A DNA stretch of 64,000 bases, from assembly GCA_011799875.1 (NCBI GenBank), contig CM022298.1, positions 292,053,891 through 292,117,890 on the forward strand, given 5' to 3'. Position 1 is the first letter of the stretch. Every line of letters starts with the position of its first letter. A model generated the notes under the pieces. That model worked only from the letters and a program-made list of their open reading frames with translations. It was not told the origin of the DNA and made no database searches. Position numbers and translations under genes: made by a program. The DNA comes from Thinopyrum elongatum (lineage: Eukaryota; Streptophyta; Magnoliopsida; Poales; Poaceae). Below, piece after piece: positions 33,136 to 44,300 of this stretch.

Positions 33136-34493
33136 TGCATTATATATTCGATATTCATTATTTTTTTTGTAGTCAATGTGTGTATTTGCACGTACACGAT
33201 ATAAACCGTTGATTGACGTTGGTCCAATGGTCTAGGTGGCTGCGATTCGGATCTACTATAACCTAATTGTACCCATACACGTTCTTCTCGAACAAGCAGC
33301 ACGACATTGTGATCATCCACACAAGAAGCTCTCAATAAGACGTCCAGACATGCCACGTGGCTTCATGGGTGCGCCCCACATCATATTATTCATAATACGT
33401 TGACTGAAATAAAGATAAATCACCCAAAACAAGATCTTCCCATTTTTTGTTCCTACGATGCTGTGACGTGCACGTACCTAGTTGTATAGTGGTGGTAGTA
33501 GTAGTACAAACTTCGTAGTAGGAGTAGTACGGAGTGCTCCTACTCTATCAATGAGTCCCATCTGATACCAAATTTCTTGGCTTCCGTGCTACAGCTAGAT
33601 CTTCCCCTCCTCGTTTCTATTTTCCAACGCGGCGGGTGGGGTGCGGTTTGCTGTAGTCGGTTTGCTCAACTGCAGTCCCACATGGAAGTGAAAATGCTAG
33701 GCAACACGCCTTTCGTAGCTATGTGGCGTGTCGGACGGACCATGGAGTACTCTCAATTCCCGGGCGTCTGGGGGTGCGACGCGAACGTGGCAGGCCTTTT
33801 CCTTTTTTTTGAACATCGGTACAGCAGGCCTTTTCCTTTTAAACATGTATAAATTGTAACATTTGGTTCTGCTCCTTGGCGTGATCGATAGATAGAAATA
33901 ATGATTGGAAGCGCTAGGGTGGGGCTTTTCCCGCCCGATAAGCAGGGTATAGTAGTAGTAGCTAGGTTGGCGCATCATCGGTTTGGTCACATGCGGTCCC
34001 ACATGTTGTAGCGATATAAAGCCTAGCCAATGTGCATTGACCAGGGGACCGGAACGACAGTGTGGTATGCGACGGGGAAGGGACATGCTTCCTGTAGTAC
34101 GTGTTCCAGTTTCTCGTTTTGAACTTGCGAACGTGACAAGCGTGCTGCATGAGTAGTTTTGAATTTATAAGTTCGGTCTTAATTTTTGAATTTGCGAGTA
34201 GTGCGTAGGTCGGGTCAAGCATCGTACTTAAATTATGAAGTTGATGCAAAAGGTAAGCACAACTTATAAATTGATGGAGGGAGTACTAGTTATAGTGATG
34301 CATATAATTGACGTCAAATGTGAGCAAAGGGATCACACATGTCTTTATCGACTAGAACGGCAATGCATAGTACAATAAGAATTAAGGCCACGACGACGTG
34401 ATCACAGTGGTGATTACAGGAAGCAAGAAGAAAGAGGCATCCATCAACGACCTCCTCCTCCTCGACTCAGTGCGCCGGGCCACCGACCACCGG
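33136..34493. other. Low-copy region, no gene identified
   Basis: Short duplicated phrases occur (GGTTTGCTCAACTGCAGTCCCACAT at 33660 and GGTTTGGTCACATGCGGTCCCACAT at 33979). A MITE-like end (GATGGAGGGAGTA) is at about 34272. No convincing ORF. Confidence 0.35.
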
Positions 34494-35036
34494 CTAAGAA
34501 GCGGCGGCTTTTGTGTCGAGGCCAAGGTGCTTCTCAACAAAGGCGTCCAAGGCTTCCAGCCGGCTGATGAAGGCCAACATCATAGCATCCTCACTGGCCT
34601 TGTAGATGCCTATGTACACGAATTCCTTGTACACGTGGATGTGTAGGTTGATGAATTCATGCAGGGTGAGGCGCCTAGCGGCGAGCGCGACCTCGAGGTG
34701 GACATTCTTTGTTGCGTCAGCGGGCAGTCACAGGGCCACCAGTGCTTGAAAGAGTTTCTCACCACGGAGGCCGATTAGGGTGGCAGGCAATGAGGAGCCT
34801 GGACGCGTAGGCTGGAGGAGTACGGCGATGTCATCTGCGAGCTTCTTCACGACAGTGAACTTGTTGATGGTGGCAACGATCATCTTGTCGAACTGAGAGT
34901 CGTACCCGGCGTTGACGATGGCCATGAACCAGCCGGTCGCCAACACCCTTTGGAGACGATCTTCGGTGCCATGCTGTAGGCCGGCGTCGTGGATCATCTG
35001 GCACAGCCATTGACCGGTCGATCGCATCGCCGCCAT
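34494..35036 (-). pseudogene. Unidentified single-exon plant gene with one in-frame stop
   Basis: The frame runs from ATG at 35034-35036 (MAAMRSTGQWLCQMIHDAGL) to TAG at 34494-34496, 180 codons, with one internal TGA at 34728-34730. The 77 codons after that stop stay open in the same frame (LPADATKNVHLEVALAARRL, then HEFINLHIHVYKEFVYIGIY), so a single C-to-T change at a CGA codon would explain it. The protein looks alpha-helical; no signal peptide or known motif. A TATA box lies about 85 bases upstream. I do not recognise the family. An in-frame ATG at 35102 would add 22 residues but sits too close to the TATA box. Confidence 0.5.
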
Positions 35037-35119
35037 GGGTCTGAAGTGAGAACTGTTGCGCTTAGTGTAGGTGCGTAGGTGCGTACAATGTGGTGGATGC
35101 ATTGGAATGGAGGGGCGCC

Positions 35120-35126
35120 TTTATAT
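35120..35126 (-). promoter_or_regulatory. TATA box of the gene at 34494-35036
   Basis: ATATAAA on the minus strand in the context CTCATATAAAGGCGCC, about 85 bases before the ATG. Confidence 0.5.
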
Positions 35127-35130
35127 GAGT

Positions 35131-36769
35131 GCAAACTGCCTTGCATTCACATCGTGCTGCCTCCTTTCCGTGTCCTCCTCCCTACTTCCCTCAGCATGCT
35201 ACTAATTGAAGGAGGATGCATCATTGGCCGTTCAACATTTCGGGAACCGCTACCCTCTCCCTCGTCTGCATTAAAGCCGTATTGGGAACTGTCCTGGTTT
35301 ACTACTACTTTACCGTCCATTTCTCAATTTATTTTTACGGTCCTATTTTACTAGTGGCTGTCAAATCTAATAGTACTGTGCCGCCCGCTGCACGCCCGAC
35401 TGAACACGCCTCCTCGCCTCCATCAAACGCCTCCATTAAACCCGCATGCAAACCGAGAAACCTACACTGGCCACACGTCCGTTCTTGAGCGGGCCGAAAT
35501 TAAACGCAACGCTAGCCGAGCTCCTCCTGTCTGCCCTCAGTTTAAACGAGGCCAGACACCGGCCAAGCTCATACCGTCCGCCCTCTTTTTAAACAAGGCC
35601 AGACGGCAGGCAAGAATCGCACCCCTCCTCTGCTCCCCCATCTCCTCCTTCACCATTTTCTCCACTCTTTCGATGGCTTTCGAAGAGCCGTTCTCTGACA
35701 TACTAGCCGACTGAGTGGCCCACCGATCCCTTCGGATATGAGCGAGGCTGCTCGGTGCTTCATGTACCTCGCCTGGCCTGACGGAGCCAGTTGCCGCCTC
35801 AAGCCAGTGTGTGGTTCAGCAACTCGCCACTCCAGTTCAGCTCGATGAGGAGTGTCGAGTTGCTCCACACCGGCACGGTGATGAGCACAGCGGCACGGGC
35901 GGCATCACTGTCGTGTCGTACTGCGCCACCAGTGGCTGCGGTCGCGCCTCCCATGTCCGCGGTGGCCGCGCCTCCCGTGTTTGTGGCCGTGCCTCCCGTG
36001 CCTGCGGCAGCACCATGCAGGCAGAGACAGAAGCCGGGTGTGCGGAGAGCGACGAGTCGGTGGCCAGCTTCTCCATGTCCGCCGCCATCATCGAGGAGAA
36101 GTAGAACACGGGAGGACGCCGCCGCTTGGGTCCCATGAATGTCACCGCTGAGGCGACGACTGCGTATACAGGTTGTCTCTTGGCTGCTTCGTCTCTTGCG
36201 AGGACCTTCATCGACCCCGCAAGTGTCTGCCGGACATGAGGAAGACAAAGGGATCCGCGGGTTGCTATTTAGATTAGGTATTAATTATACCACGGGAGCC
36301 AGATTAGGACCGCTTAGCTCATGTAAATGTAATGAAATCCGTCATGTTTATATGAAGATCCAGCTTTTTATATGAAATCCTTCATGCTTATATGAAATCA
36401 GTCCGTGTTTGCACGAATTTCCTCTGGTTGGTTAGAGTTGTGAAAATGTATGCTACTAGCATTGGATGTCGTCCTCCACGGACGGGAGCAGGAGGAAATT
36501 TGCCGGTTGCCGTTGGAGATGCTCTTATGCTAGAAATAATAGAGTCACATCCAATTCATTTGAGTTAATTGCGTGTATGATTCTCAAAGATAAAAAGTTA
36601 ATTGCATGTACAGTGTACATGACTTGCAGGGTGGCTACAGAATCGTACAGAAAGTTAAAAAGAAACAAATCAATCCTTAATCTTGTATTCTAAGTACTCT
36701 GTGGGTTCCACTGCTAGTACAGTAGCGAAAGAAGTATATATTTTAAAAAAATATAAAAATCTAAAGTTT
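35131..36769. other. Low-copy region with possible decayed gene, no product assigned
   Basis: Two copies of a TTTAAAC(G/A)AGGCCAGAC phrase lie at about 35543 and 35589. GC-rich sequence at 35640-36260 holds overlapping frames on both strands (plus 35791-36138, minus 35799-36248) with Ala/Val/Gly-rich repeats. Neither shows a domain, and I cannot decide a coding strand. Confidence 0.3.
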
Positions 36770-36774
36770 AAGAC

Positions 36775-37688
36775 TGTCGTGGTAGAACACGGCCACCTAT
36801 GTGGCCATCGGCCCCTTTGTGGTTCGGCAGGGGGGAGGCCGCATTGCACAAAGAGCGGAGGCCGTGGGACAGCACGGTTGTGGTGACACTGGTGGTTTTT
36901 ACCTAGGTTCGGGCCGCTGAGAAGCGTAAAACCCTACTCCTGCTTTGGTGGATTGATGGGGAGACCATGAAGAACACGCGGCGCTCAAGCCTGGCAAGGT
37001 CGCCTCGGGGAGAGCAACTACGCGCGTATGAGTACACAAGGGTTCGAATCTGGTCCTCCTTTTATAGGCTAAGGGGTTACCACAATGGAAAAATGGTCAT
37101 TATCCAGCGATTAGATAGCTAACAGTGCTATCATACCTAACTTTGGCAGTTAGGAAAAAGCACATTAAATGCACTGCCATGTGGCGCGCTGTGGATGCGG
37201 CCCGGCAGGCCTGCCGCGCCGCTCTAGTCATCTTCCATCTCTCTGCTTGACACGCCTCTGGACAGGTGTCATACAGAGGTGATATTCCTCCTAAACGGCT
37301 GCCACGTGTTAAATGACAGCCACTTAGTTATCTGGGAGCTCGACACCGCACCAATGGATGACTTGCGTCGCGATGCGGTGGAGCAGTGGAGCCTTGGCGG
37401 GGATGTAGGCCGCGAGTGCCCCGGCAATCCTTACCGGGGAAGTCTTGGGACTTGTCTTCGGGGTGGCCTCGACCTGACCAGGCTCGCCTGCCCAGCAAGG
37501 GAGGTTTTTCCTTAGTGATATCTTGCTGTCTTGGCTTGTCTTGGTCTTCTTGATCCGCCCTTTGATTTCTCAAAGAGCTCTCTCTCCCTGGCTTGGGTTT
37601 GTCTTGAATGCTTGGTATTGAACGCATTTTTGCCACTTGAGCCTGTGTACCGTCCGGGCAACATACGTGAAGGTTTGTTGCACCGACA
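36775..37688 (-). repeat. 3' LTR of element B
   Basis: 914 bases, TGTCGTGG to CACCGACA as read on the plus strand. It lacks about 15 bases present in the other LTR (around 46825). A TATA box (CCTATAAAAGG, minus strand) is near 37062. Confidence 0.9.
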
Positions 37689-37703
37689 GGAGCCCCCGGG
37701 CCT
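37689..37703 (-). other. Polypurine tract of element B
   Basis: The minus strand reads GGCCCGGGGGCTCC directly before the LTR, identical in core to element A. Confidence 0.65.
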
Positions 37704-38160
37704 TCCCCAAACGTACTGCCGAGCATCATTGGGGTAGGCCCTATCAGGTACACAGGCAGGGGTCTTGCACTGGTATTCTCTTTTTCTTGATATTTTCATT
37801 GCTTCTTCATTAACCTGTGCTTGAGTCAGTTTTCGGTTTTTCCGTGCGTCATGCAAGACGTCGTGGCGGAGGTTTACACCATGACCCATGGGTCGCCAAC
37901 GTTCCACGTTGACGGGGCGGTAACTGCCATTCCACTAACTCCCCTGCCCCCGCTGTTCCTGCCACATATGCCGCATGCATTGTGCAGGGTTGGCGGCAGA
38001 CGCGGAGGGCATGGGAATGAGTGCCAAGGCAGAAAGCCAGGCACCATGGATAGGCTCAGGAGGTCGGTCTTGATTCTGGGCGCCGTTATGGCGCAGAAGA
38101 GTCGGATTGGTGGATCAGGGCGGTTGCCCCCTGGGTGAGGAGCCAGCCCCGGTCTCGTGC

Positions 38161-38170
38161 GCCTATAAAA
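38161..38170 (+). promoter_or_regulatory. TATA box of the antisense B3-like gene in element B
   Basis: GCCTATAAAA lies about 70 bases before the ATG, identical to the box in element A. It sits about 470 bases inside the LTR boundary in both elements, so the gene has a promoter separate from the LTR. Confidence 0.65.
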
Positions 38171-38238
38171 GGGAACATAGGCGAAGTGTTGGCTCACACC
38201 CATCTCTTCCTCTTTCCGTCTGATATTATCTCTCCACC

Positions 38239-38898
38239 ATGGTGAGGGGGAGAGGGCATAGTGGCACCCCAGTGGTGGCAATGACGGCTTCTGCTCGACA
38301 GCGCCTCCATCCTCCTATCAGGGACACGGGGGTGGAGCCCGCCATGAGAGGAGGCGGGAGGGGACGTGGCCATGGTCGTCGTGGCGCTCGGGGTCGAGGA
38401 GGATGGGGCGGCATTCTGATCGCACCTCCTCCGGCCGCGTTGGACCTGAACGAAGGCCATGTCAGGAACCAGCCGCTGGAGTTTATCATCAAGCTGCGTG
38501 GGCCCCCGCGCAGCCATCTTCGGCTTCCCACCCCATTTGCATGGGTGATGGAGGTCGAGAAGCCATCGGGGCTGAGGCTGCACATGAGGGGCTGCTGTAA
38601 TGGCAGCATGCGGGCGGACGTGGAGTTCCCCGCTCCTCATGTCATGCTTCTCCGGCGTGGCTGGAAGACCTTTGCCCGTGCCCACAGCTTGGCGCCTGGG
38701 CACGTTCTCCATTTCAAGTTAATGGATGCCGCCCTGCTCTCCGTCAAGGTCTTCGGGCATTCGGGTGCTCGCTTAGGGTGCTGCGCGGAGAGCTCGACCG
38801 ATGACGAAAGCTCCTCCTCGAGCAATAGCGGCGAGGAGGACAGTAATGGTGATGACGACGGCGCCGATGGGGAGGACGACGGCTCCGACTCCGACTGA
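38239..38898 (+). CDS. Antisense B3-like DNA-binding protein of element B, intact
   Basis: 219 codons, uninterrupted, ATG 38239 to TGA 38896-38898. Residues 1-55 are Gly/Arg-rich with AT-hook-like repeats (RGGGRGRGHGRRGARGRGG). A B3-like domain follows at about residues 70-165: QPLEFIIKLRGPP, GCCNGSMRADVEFPAPHVM, LLRRGWKTFARAHSL, GHVLHFKLMDAALLSVKVFG. The tail (about 180-219) is Ser-rich and acidic (EEDSNGDDDGADGEDD). B3 domains bind DNA in plant transcription factors; binding and target here are inferred. It lies opposite to gag-pol between integrase and the 3' LTR, with its own TATA box. It is intact although the gag-pol of the same copy carries at least eight stops and a frameshift. The alternative reading on the minus strand (38637-39224) is a composition shadow. 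Confidence 0.75.
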   Translation: MVRGRGHSGTPVVAMTASARQRLHPPIRDTGVEPAMRGGGRGRGHGRRGARGRGGWGGILIAPPPAALDLNEGHVRNQPLEFIIKLRGPPRSHLRLPTPFAWVMEVEKPSGLRLHMRGCCNGSMRADVEFPAPHVMLLRRGWKTFARAHSLAPGHVLHFKLMDAALLSVKVFGHSGARLGCCAESSTDDESSSSSNSGEEDSNGDDDGADGEDDGSDSD

Positions 38899-40048
38899 AC
38901 GCCGGCCGCACCGTCACCGTCAGCGGGAGGCCGGCGGCACCACCATTTGCACCTACATCTCCTCCCCGGCAAGGCGATTTGCCAGGGCGTTGGGTGTGGA
39001 TGGTGTTTCCGGCTCCTCCAGCAGTCTTCCAGCTGGACCCCGGCAGGCTTCCCCACGGACTCCGGCTTCGTCCGCCCTGCCGTGTCCTGCTGGCCCTGGT
39101 GGTGTTGACCAGGGTATCGCCTAGCTGCTCTCCCCACCCACCACCTTCGTCCACGCCCTCTCAATCTTGTCAGACTGTGTCCCACAGGTCTTGACGGGGT
39201 CAGGCTGGGCTTCTGCCTAGGCACTCTTTTTGCCCTCTTTGCCTCCCACTGTAGTTCCTAGGAGGAGAGGGACAAGAAAGGGATTATGGGGCACTTATCT
39301 TTTTTCAATCTAAAACATGTAGGCATTTGCCAAACTTTAGTTTCAAATATGTAATCTCTTCTATCCATGTTTGTACTCTATAAGCCTTGTACTCATTTAT
39401 CCGCATATTAATGAAAAAAAAACGGTCTTGCCGGGTACTTGTGCATGTACTATATCCATGCAGAGGAGGAGTGCCTCTATACTTTTATGTAAACAAGCTT
39501 TTTCCGGCAAGCTATCCTGTCGGGCGCCTTCCGTTTGTTGCCACAGGGCTGGGCCTGCCGGGCTCAAAACTATGGAAGGGGACCAGCCCCTCGTCGAACC
39601 CCCTTTGTCAAAAGCCACTACAACCATCTTGATTGAAGCAATGTTCGGGTCAAAGGATGGGAGCACAAATGCTTCGAATGTGACGAGGTTTCTCTATGCA
39701 CAAGTTTCCTTCTTACAGAGACATGTATGGACGAGAGGGAACTTATCTGTTTGACTTGTCGGGGATCAGTATGAGAGCTTATTTCCGTTTTTCCTTTTTG
39801 GGACCAAGTCTGCGGCAAGAGTCCTGCAGTTAGTGCAGAGGGAAACAAGGTAACATATGATCTCATCTACATGATCATGGCATGTTCATGTTATGCTATG
39901 CATGCATGCAAGTTTTTGGGGGCCCCCCAACACTTCGTTTTATTGTCTGTGCTCAAGGTCTGCGCCTGGCTTTGTACAAAGGGTTACATGCGCATCGGCA
40001 AGGCTTGTACAAAAGGGTGGCTGCCGGGCAGGGCCCGACAGCCGCGCC
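38899..40048 (-). other. Spacer of element B between pol and the antisense gene
   Basis: Aligns with 5757-6915 of element A in inverted orientation. No conserved frame. AT-rich part near 39290-39420. Confidence 0.55.
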
Positions 40049-42254
40049 TTATGGGTAGAACTTACGAAGATGCTCAATGTTCCATGAGTTTTGCAACTGA
40101 ATGCCATCTTCAGTCTCCAGACAGACTGCGTCGGGTCTGGTGACTCATACTACCCGGTAAGGGCCTTCCCACTTTGGCGTCAACTTGTTTGCACCCTTGG
40201 CGGACTGAACACGCCTAAGGACAAGGTCGCCTTCCTCAAGGCTCCAGGCATGAACCATGCGGCTGTGATAGCGACGCAGGGCTTGCTGGTAGCATGCAGC
40301 ACGCGTAGCAGCCCGGAGACGGTTCTCCTCAAGGAGCACGGCATGGTCATGCCGGTGCTGCTCTTGCTCTACTTCATCATAGGCAAATACTCGAGGTGAC
40401 CCGTATATGAGTTCTGTGGGGATCACTGCTTCTGCCCCATAGACTAGGGAGAAGGGAGTCTGGCCGGTAGCTCGATTTGGTGTCGTACGGAGGGACCAAA
40501 GAACCACCGGCAGCTCGTCGATCCAGCGTCTGCCGCACTTGTGCAGCTTGTCAAAAGTTCTTATCTTGTGTCCTCGCAGCACTTCAGCATTCATCCTCTC
40601 AGCTTGTCCATTGCTCCTGGGATGAGCAACAGAGGCGAATGAAACTTTGCTTCCGAGGGTTTGAACGTATTACATGAAGGGGCGGCTTGTGAATTGGGTG
40701 TCGTTGTCAGTGATAACTCTGGCAGGCACTCCGAAGCGGCACACCAATCCCTTCAAGAACTTGATAGCTGATTGTGCGGTCACCTTTCTCACAGGCTCCA
40801 CCTCTGGCCACTTTGTAAACTTGTCAATTGCAACATACAAGAATTCAAAGCCCCTGATAGCACGGGGGAAGGGGCCCAAGATGTCGAGCCCCCAGACCAA
40901 AAATAGCCATGACAAAGGGATCGTCTGGAGAGCTTGAGTAGGTTGATGGATATTCTTGGAGTGGAACTGGCAGGCTTCACATCTTGTGACGAGCTCGATT
41001 GCATCTTGGAGGGCCGTGGGCCAGTAGAAACCTTGCCGGAAAGCTTTTCCAACCAAGGCTCTTGATCCAATATGGGAGCCGCACATGCCTTTGTGTATTT
41101 CCGCCAACAGTTCCTTCCCCTCTTCCCGACAAATGCACTTCAATTTCACACCGTTGGGCCTCCTTTGGTATAGCCTGTTGTCGACAAACTGATACATACT
41201 GGCCCTCCGAGTTACTCTTTCAGCTTCTTCTTGCTCCTCGGAAAGTTCTCCTGTTTGGAGGTAATGGACTATGTGTCGTGCCCAAGTTGGAGCCTGGGGC
41301 TCGACAACAAGGATCAACGACACCTCCTTGTTTGTGGGAGCGCATATCTCAACCGCAAGAACTGGTGGTTCGGCAGGAGGGTGCTGCTCACCAGGCGAAG
41401 TGGAGTTGTTCCCGCCAACCTCTCTGCCGGGGGCTTCGGGAAGCTCTACTGGGAGAGGCTTGCCGGAGTCCAGTTTCCTCCTCTTTCTAGCCATTGTTGT
41501 CGGGGATACTGCGGGTTGAGTCAGATGGAGAACAAAAGTCCTTGGTTCCATAGGAAGCTTCTGTGCAGCGCATTTTGACAGATGATTAGCAATGCTGTTT
41601 TCCGCACGTGGCACGTGCTCTGTTTGCAATCCGTCAAAACGCTCCTCCAACTTCATCACCTCTTCGACGTATGGCTCCATCAATGGACTTTGGTAATCCT
41701 TGTTCACTTGCCTCACCACAAGCTGCGAGTCTTCACGGATGATCAACTTCTTAATTCCCAATTCTGTTGCGATCCTATGCCCGGCAAGGAGTCCTTCATA
41801 TTCTGAAGTGTTGTTGGTAGCTTTCTCCCAAGGAAAATGCATTTGGACCATGTACTTGAGGTGCTCTCTAGTGGGTGCAACAAGGAGCACGCCAGCCCCT
41901 GCACCTTGCAGTGAGAAGGCACCATCAAAGTACATGATCCACTCTTGGGGGGCCCCCTTGCCGGGGATAACTGTTTCTGGTGTTTCTTCATCTGGGGTTG
42001 GTGTCCATTCCGCGATGAACTCCACCAATGCTCTACTCTGGATGGTTGACGTACTCTCATACTTCAGACCAAAGCTCGACAATTCCAAAGCCCATTCTAC
42101 TATTCTGCGAGTGGCCTCCGAGTTCCTCAGTATGCGTTGCAAAGGGAAGCGGGTGACAACTGTGATCTCGTGGGCTTGGAAGTAGTGGCGTAGTTTCCTT
42201 GAGGCCATGATGAGGCCAAAGATCAACTTTTGCACGCCAGAGTACCATGATCTA
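40049..42254 (-). pseudogene. pol: RNase H (second half), archaeal-type RNase H and integrase of element B
   Basis: One frame from about 42254 to TAA at 40049-40051, with stops at 40670-40672 (TAA, CAA in A) and 40145-40147 (TGA, shared with A). The archaeal-type RNase H keeps all three visible acidic motifs: YFDGAF, NTSEYEGLLAG and EDSQLVV. Integrase has the HHCC module (HKGMCGSHIGS, RCEACQFHSK), GLDILGPF, VITDNDTQF (second Asp present) and GQAERMNAEV. The C-terminal part ends KWEGPYRVV before the shared TGA, with homology continuing to 40049. Catalytic residues are better preserved than in element A. Confidence 0.87.
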
Positions 42255-43512
42255 GCCCCTGGAATAGGGAGCTGACAAAGTACAATGGCCGCTGCACCAC
42301 CTTCTTCTTTGCCACGGTCTTGGAATTGTCTCTGTTATCCTGCTCTTCTTTCTTCTGATCTGCACCAGGCCTTGCCGGGATGGGTTCACTTTCCTCTCCG
42401 GAGGGGACAGTAGCTGCGGCTGCTCCTTCATCCACTTCCCGCTACACCACCAATGCTGCACTAACCACTTGATTGATTGCCGCTAGGTACAGCAGCAACG
42501 GCTCTTGTGGTTTAGGAGCGACCAAGGTGGAAGCAGAGGAAAGATAGGTCTTCAAGTCTTGCAGTGCTGCTTCTGCCTTCGGGGTCCACTTCATTGGCCT
42601 TGCCTTCTTCCAAATTTTGAAGAACGGAAAGGCGCACTCGGCAGACTTCGAAATGAACCTGCTCAGTGCGGCAACACATCCGGTCAGGCAGCTCACGTCT
42701 TTAACTATCTTGAGTGCTTGAATCTGCTCGATCGCCTTGATCTTGTCGGGGTTGGCCTCTATCCCCCAGTGGGATACAAAGAAACCAAGTACCTTGCCGG
42801 AGGGAATGCCAAACACACACTTCTCAGGGTTTAACTTCAAGTTGATCTTGCGCAGATTTGCAAAGGCCTCTTCCAAGTCCTGAATGAGAGTTGATTTGTC
42901 CTTGGTCTTGACTACTATGTCATCCATGTAAGCTTCAATATTCCTGTGCAATTGAGGCTCGAAACCAATTTGCACTGCCCTTGCAAAAGTGGATCCAGCA
43001 CTCTTCAACCCGAAAGGCATCCATACAAAGTAGTATGTGCCACACGGGGTTATGAGTGCGGTCTTCTCCTCATCCTCCTTGGACATGAAGATCTGATGGT
43101 ACCCAGAGTATGCATCCAAGAAGGAAAGCAGATCACACCCAGAAGTGGAATCTACGATCTGGTAAATGCGCGTCAAGGGGAACGGGTCCTTCGGGTATGC
43201 CTTATTCAGATCCGTGAAGTCTATGCAAAGCCTCCATTTCCCGTTCGCCTTGCGCACCACCACTGGGTTCGCCAACCATGTTGGGTGCAATACTCCTCTA
43301 ACCAAACCAGCTGCTTCAAGTTTCTTGATCTCCTCAGCAATGAACTATTGCTGCTCCAAAGCTTGCTTCCTGACTTTCTGCTTAACAGGCTGGGCATGAG
43401 GGCAGACAACTAGGTGGTGCTCGATTACCTCCCTGGGAACATCGGGGATGTCAGATGGTTGCCTGGCAAACACATCTACATTTGCCCGCAGGAAGGCAAC
43501 AAGCGCGCTTTC
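42255..43512 (-). pseudogene. pol: Reverse transcriptase and first RNase H of element B
   Basis: The main open part is 42442-43305 (RGVLHPTWLANPVVV, WRLCIDFTDLNKAYPKD, MPFGLKSAG). The catalytic YMDD is at 42919-42930, intact. TAG at 43345-43347 and TAG at 42442-42444 both stand where element A has CAG. One G is missing near 42255, after the first RNase H, so the frame changes before KLIFGLIMASRKL. The enzyme would copy element RNA in the cytoplasmic particle. Confidence 0.87.
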
Positions 43513-44300
43513 CTATTTGTCATCAAGGGTGGAGCTGATGGTGAACGTACCACCAACGCCATCTAGCCGTGCCGGGACCTTCTTCACCGCAGGTGAGGCA
43601 ACTTTGGGCTTCTTGCTAGTGGAGCTCTCCGATAAATCATCGACAGGTGCAGCACACTCCAAAGAGGTACGCTTCATGGATTCCTTGCCGGTATCCTTGC
43701 TAGCTTTCTTCCCTTTGTTACTTTCCTTGGCGGGAGCTGCAGCTTCCGCGGCCTCAGTGGCGACTGCATCTAGGTACATCTTATCCACGCATATGATTGC
43801 GTCCTTCTTGTCTGACGGAATGGAAATGATGCCCATTGGCCTCGGCATCTTCAGTGTGTTGTAGGCATAGTGAGATGCCGCCATGAATTTTGCCAGGGCT
43901 GGACAACCAAGGATTCCATTGTACGGCAGGGGGAGATCAACCACATCAAACACAACCTTCTTAGTCCGGTAATTCAATTCTCCTCCAAATGTCACCGGCA
44001 GCATGATCTTTCCCTTAGGACGACTCCTGCCGGGGTTGATCCCTTGGAAAGTGATAGTAATCTTGAGCTCTTCATCTGATATTTGAAGCTTGCTAAGCAC
44101 CTTGGGGGAAATCAGATTGAACCCAGCCCCACTGTCAACCAACATCTTCGTGGCCTTGAGGTTGCGGATTGTTGGTGAAACCAACAACGGCAAGCACCCT
44201 ACCGTGGTGGTGCGGTCAGGGTGGTCCTCTTCATCGAAGATGATGGGCGTGCGGGACCATTTGAGCGGTTTTCGGTAGTCTGCTGCTGGCTCTACGGCAT
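43513..44300 (-). pseudogene. pro: Aspartic protease region of element B
   Basis: The canonical Asp-Ser-Gly is at 44128-44136 (LVDSGAGFNLI), followed by the flap region and LPYNGILGCPAL. The frame is open from 44781 through to TAG at 43513-43515, which lies at the same place as the TAG in element A and separates this module from RT. It is in one frame with gag upstream and RT downstream. Confidence 0.82.
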
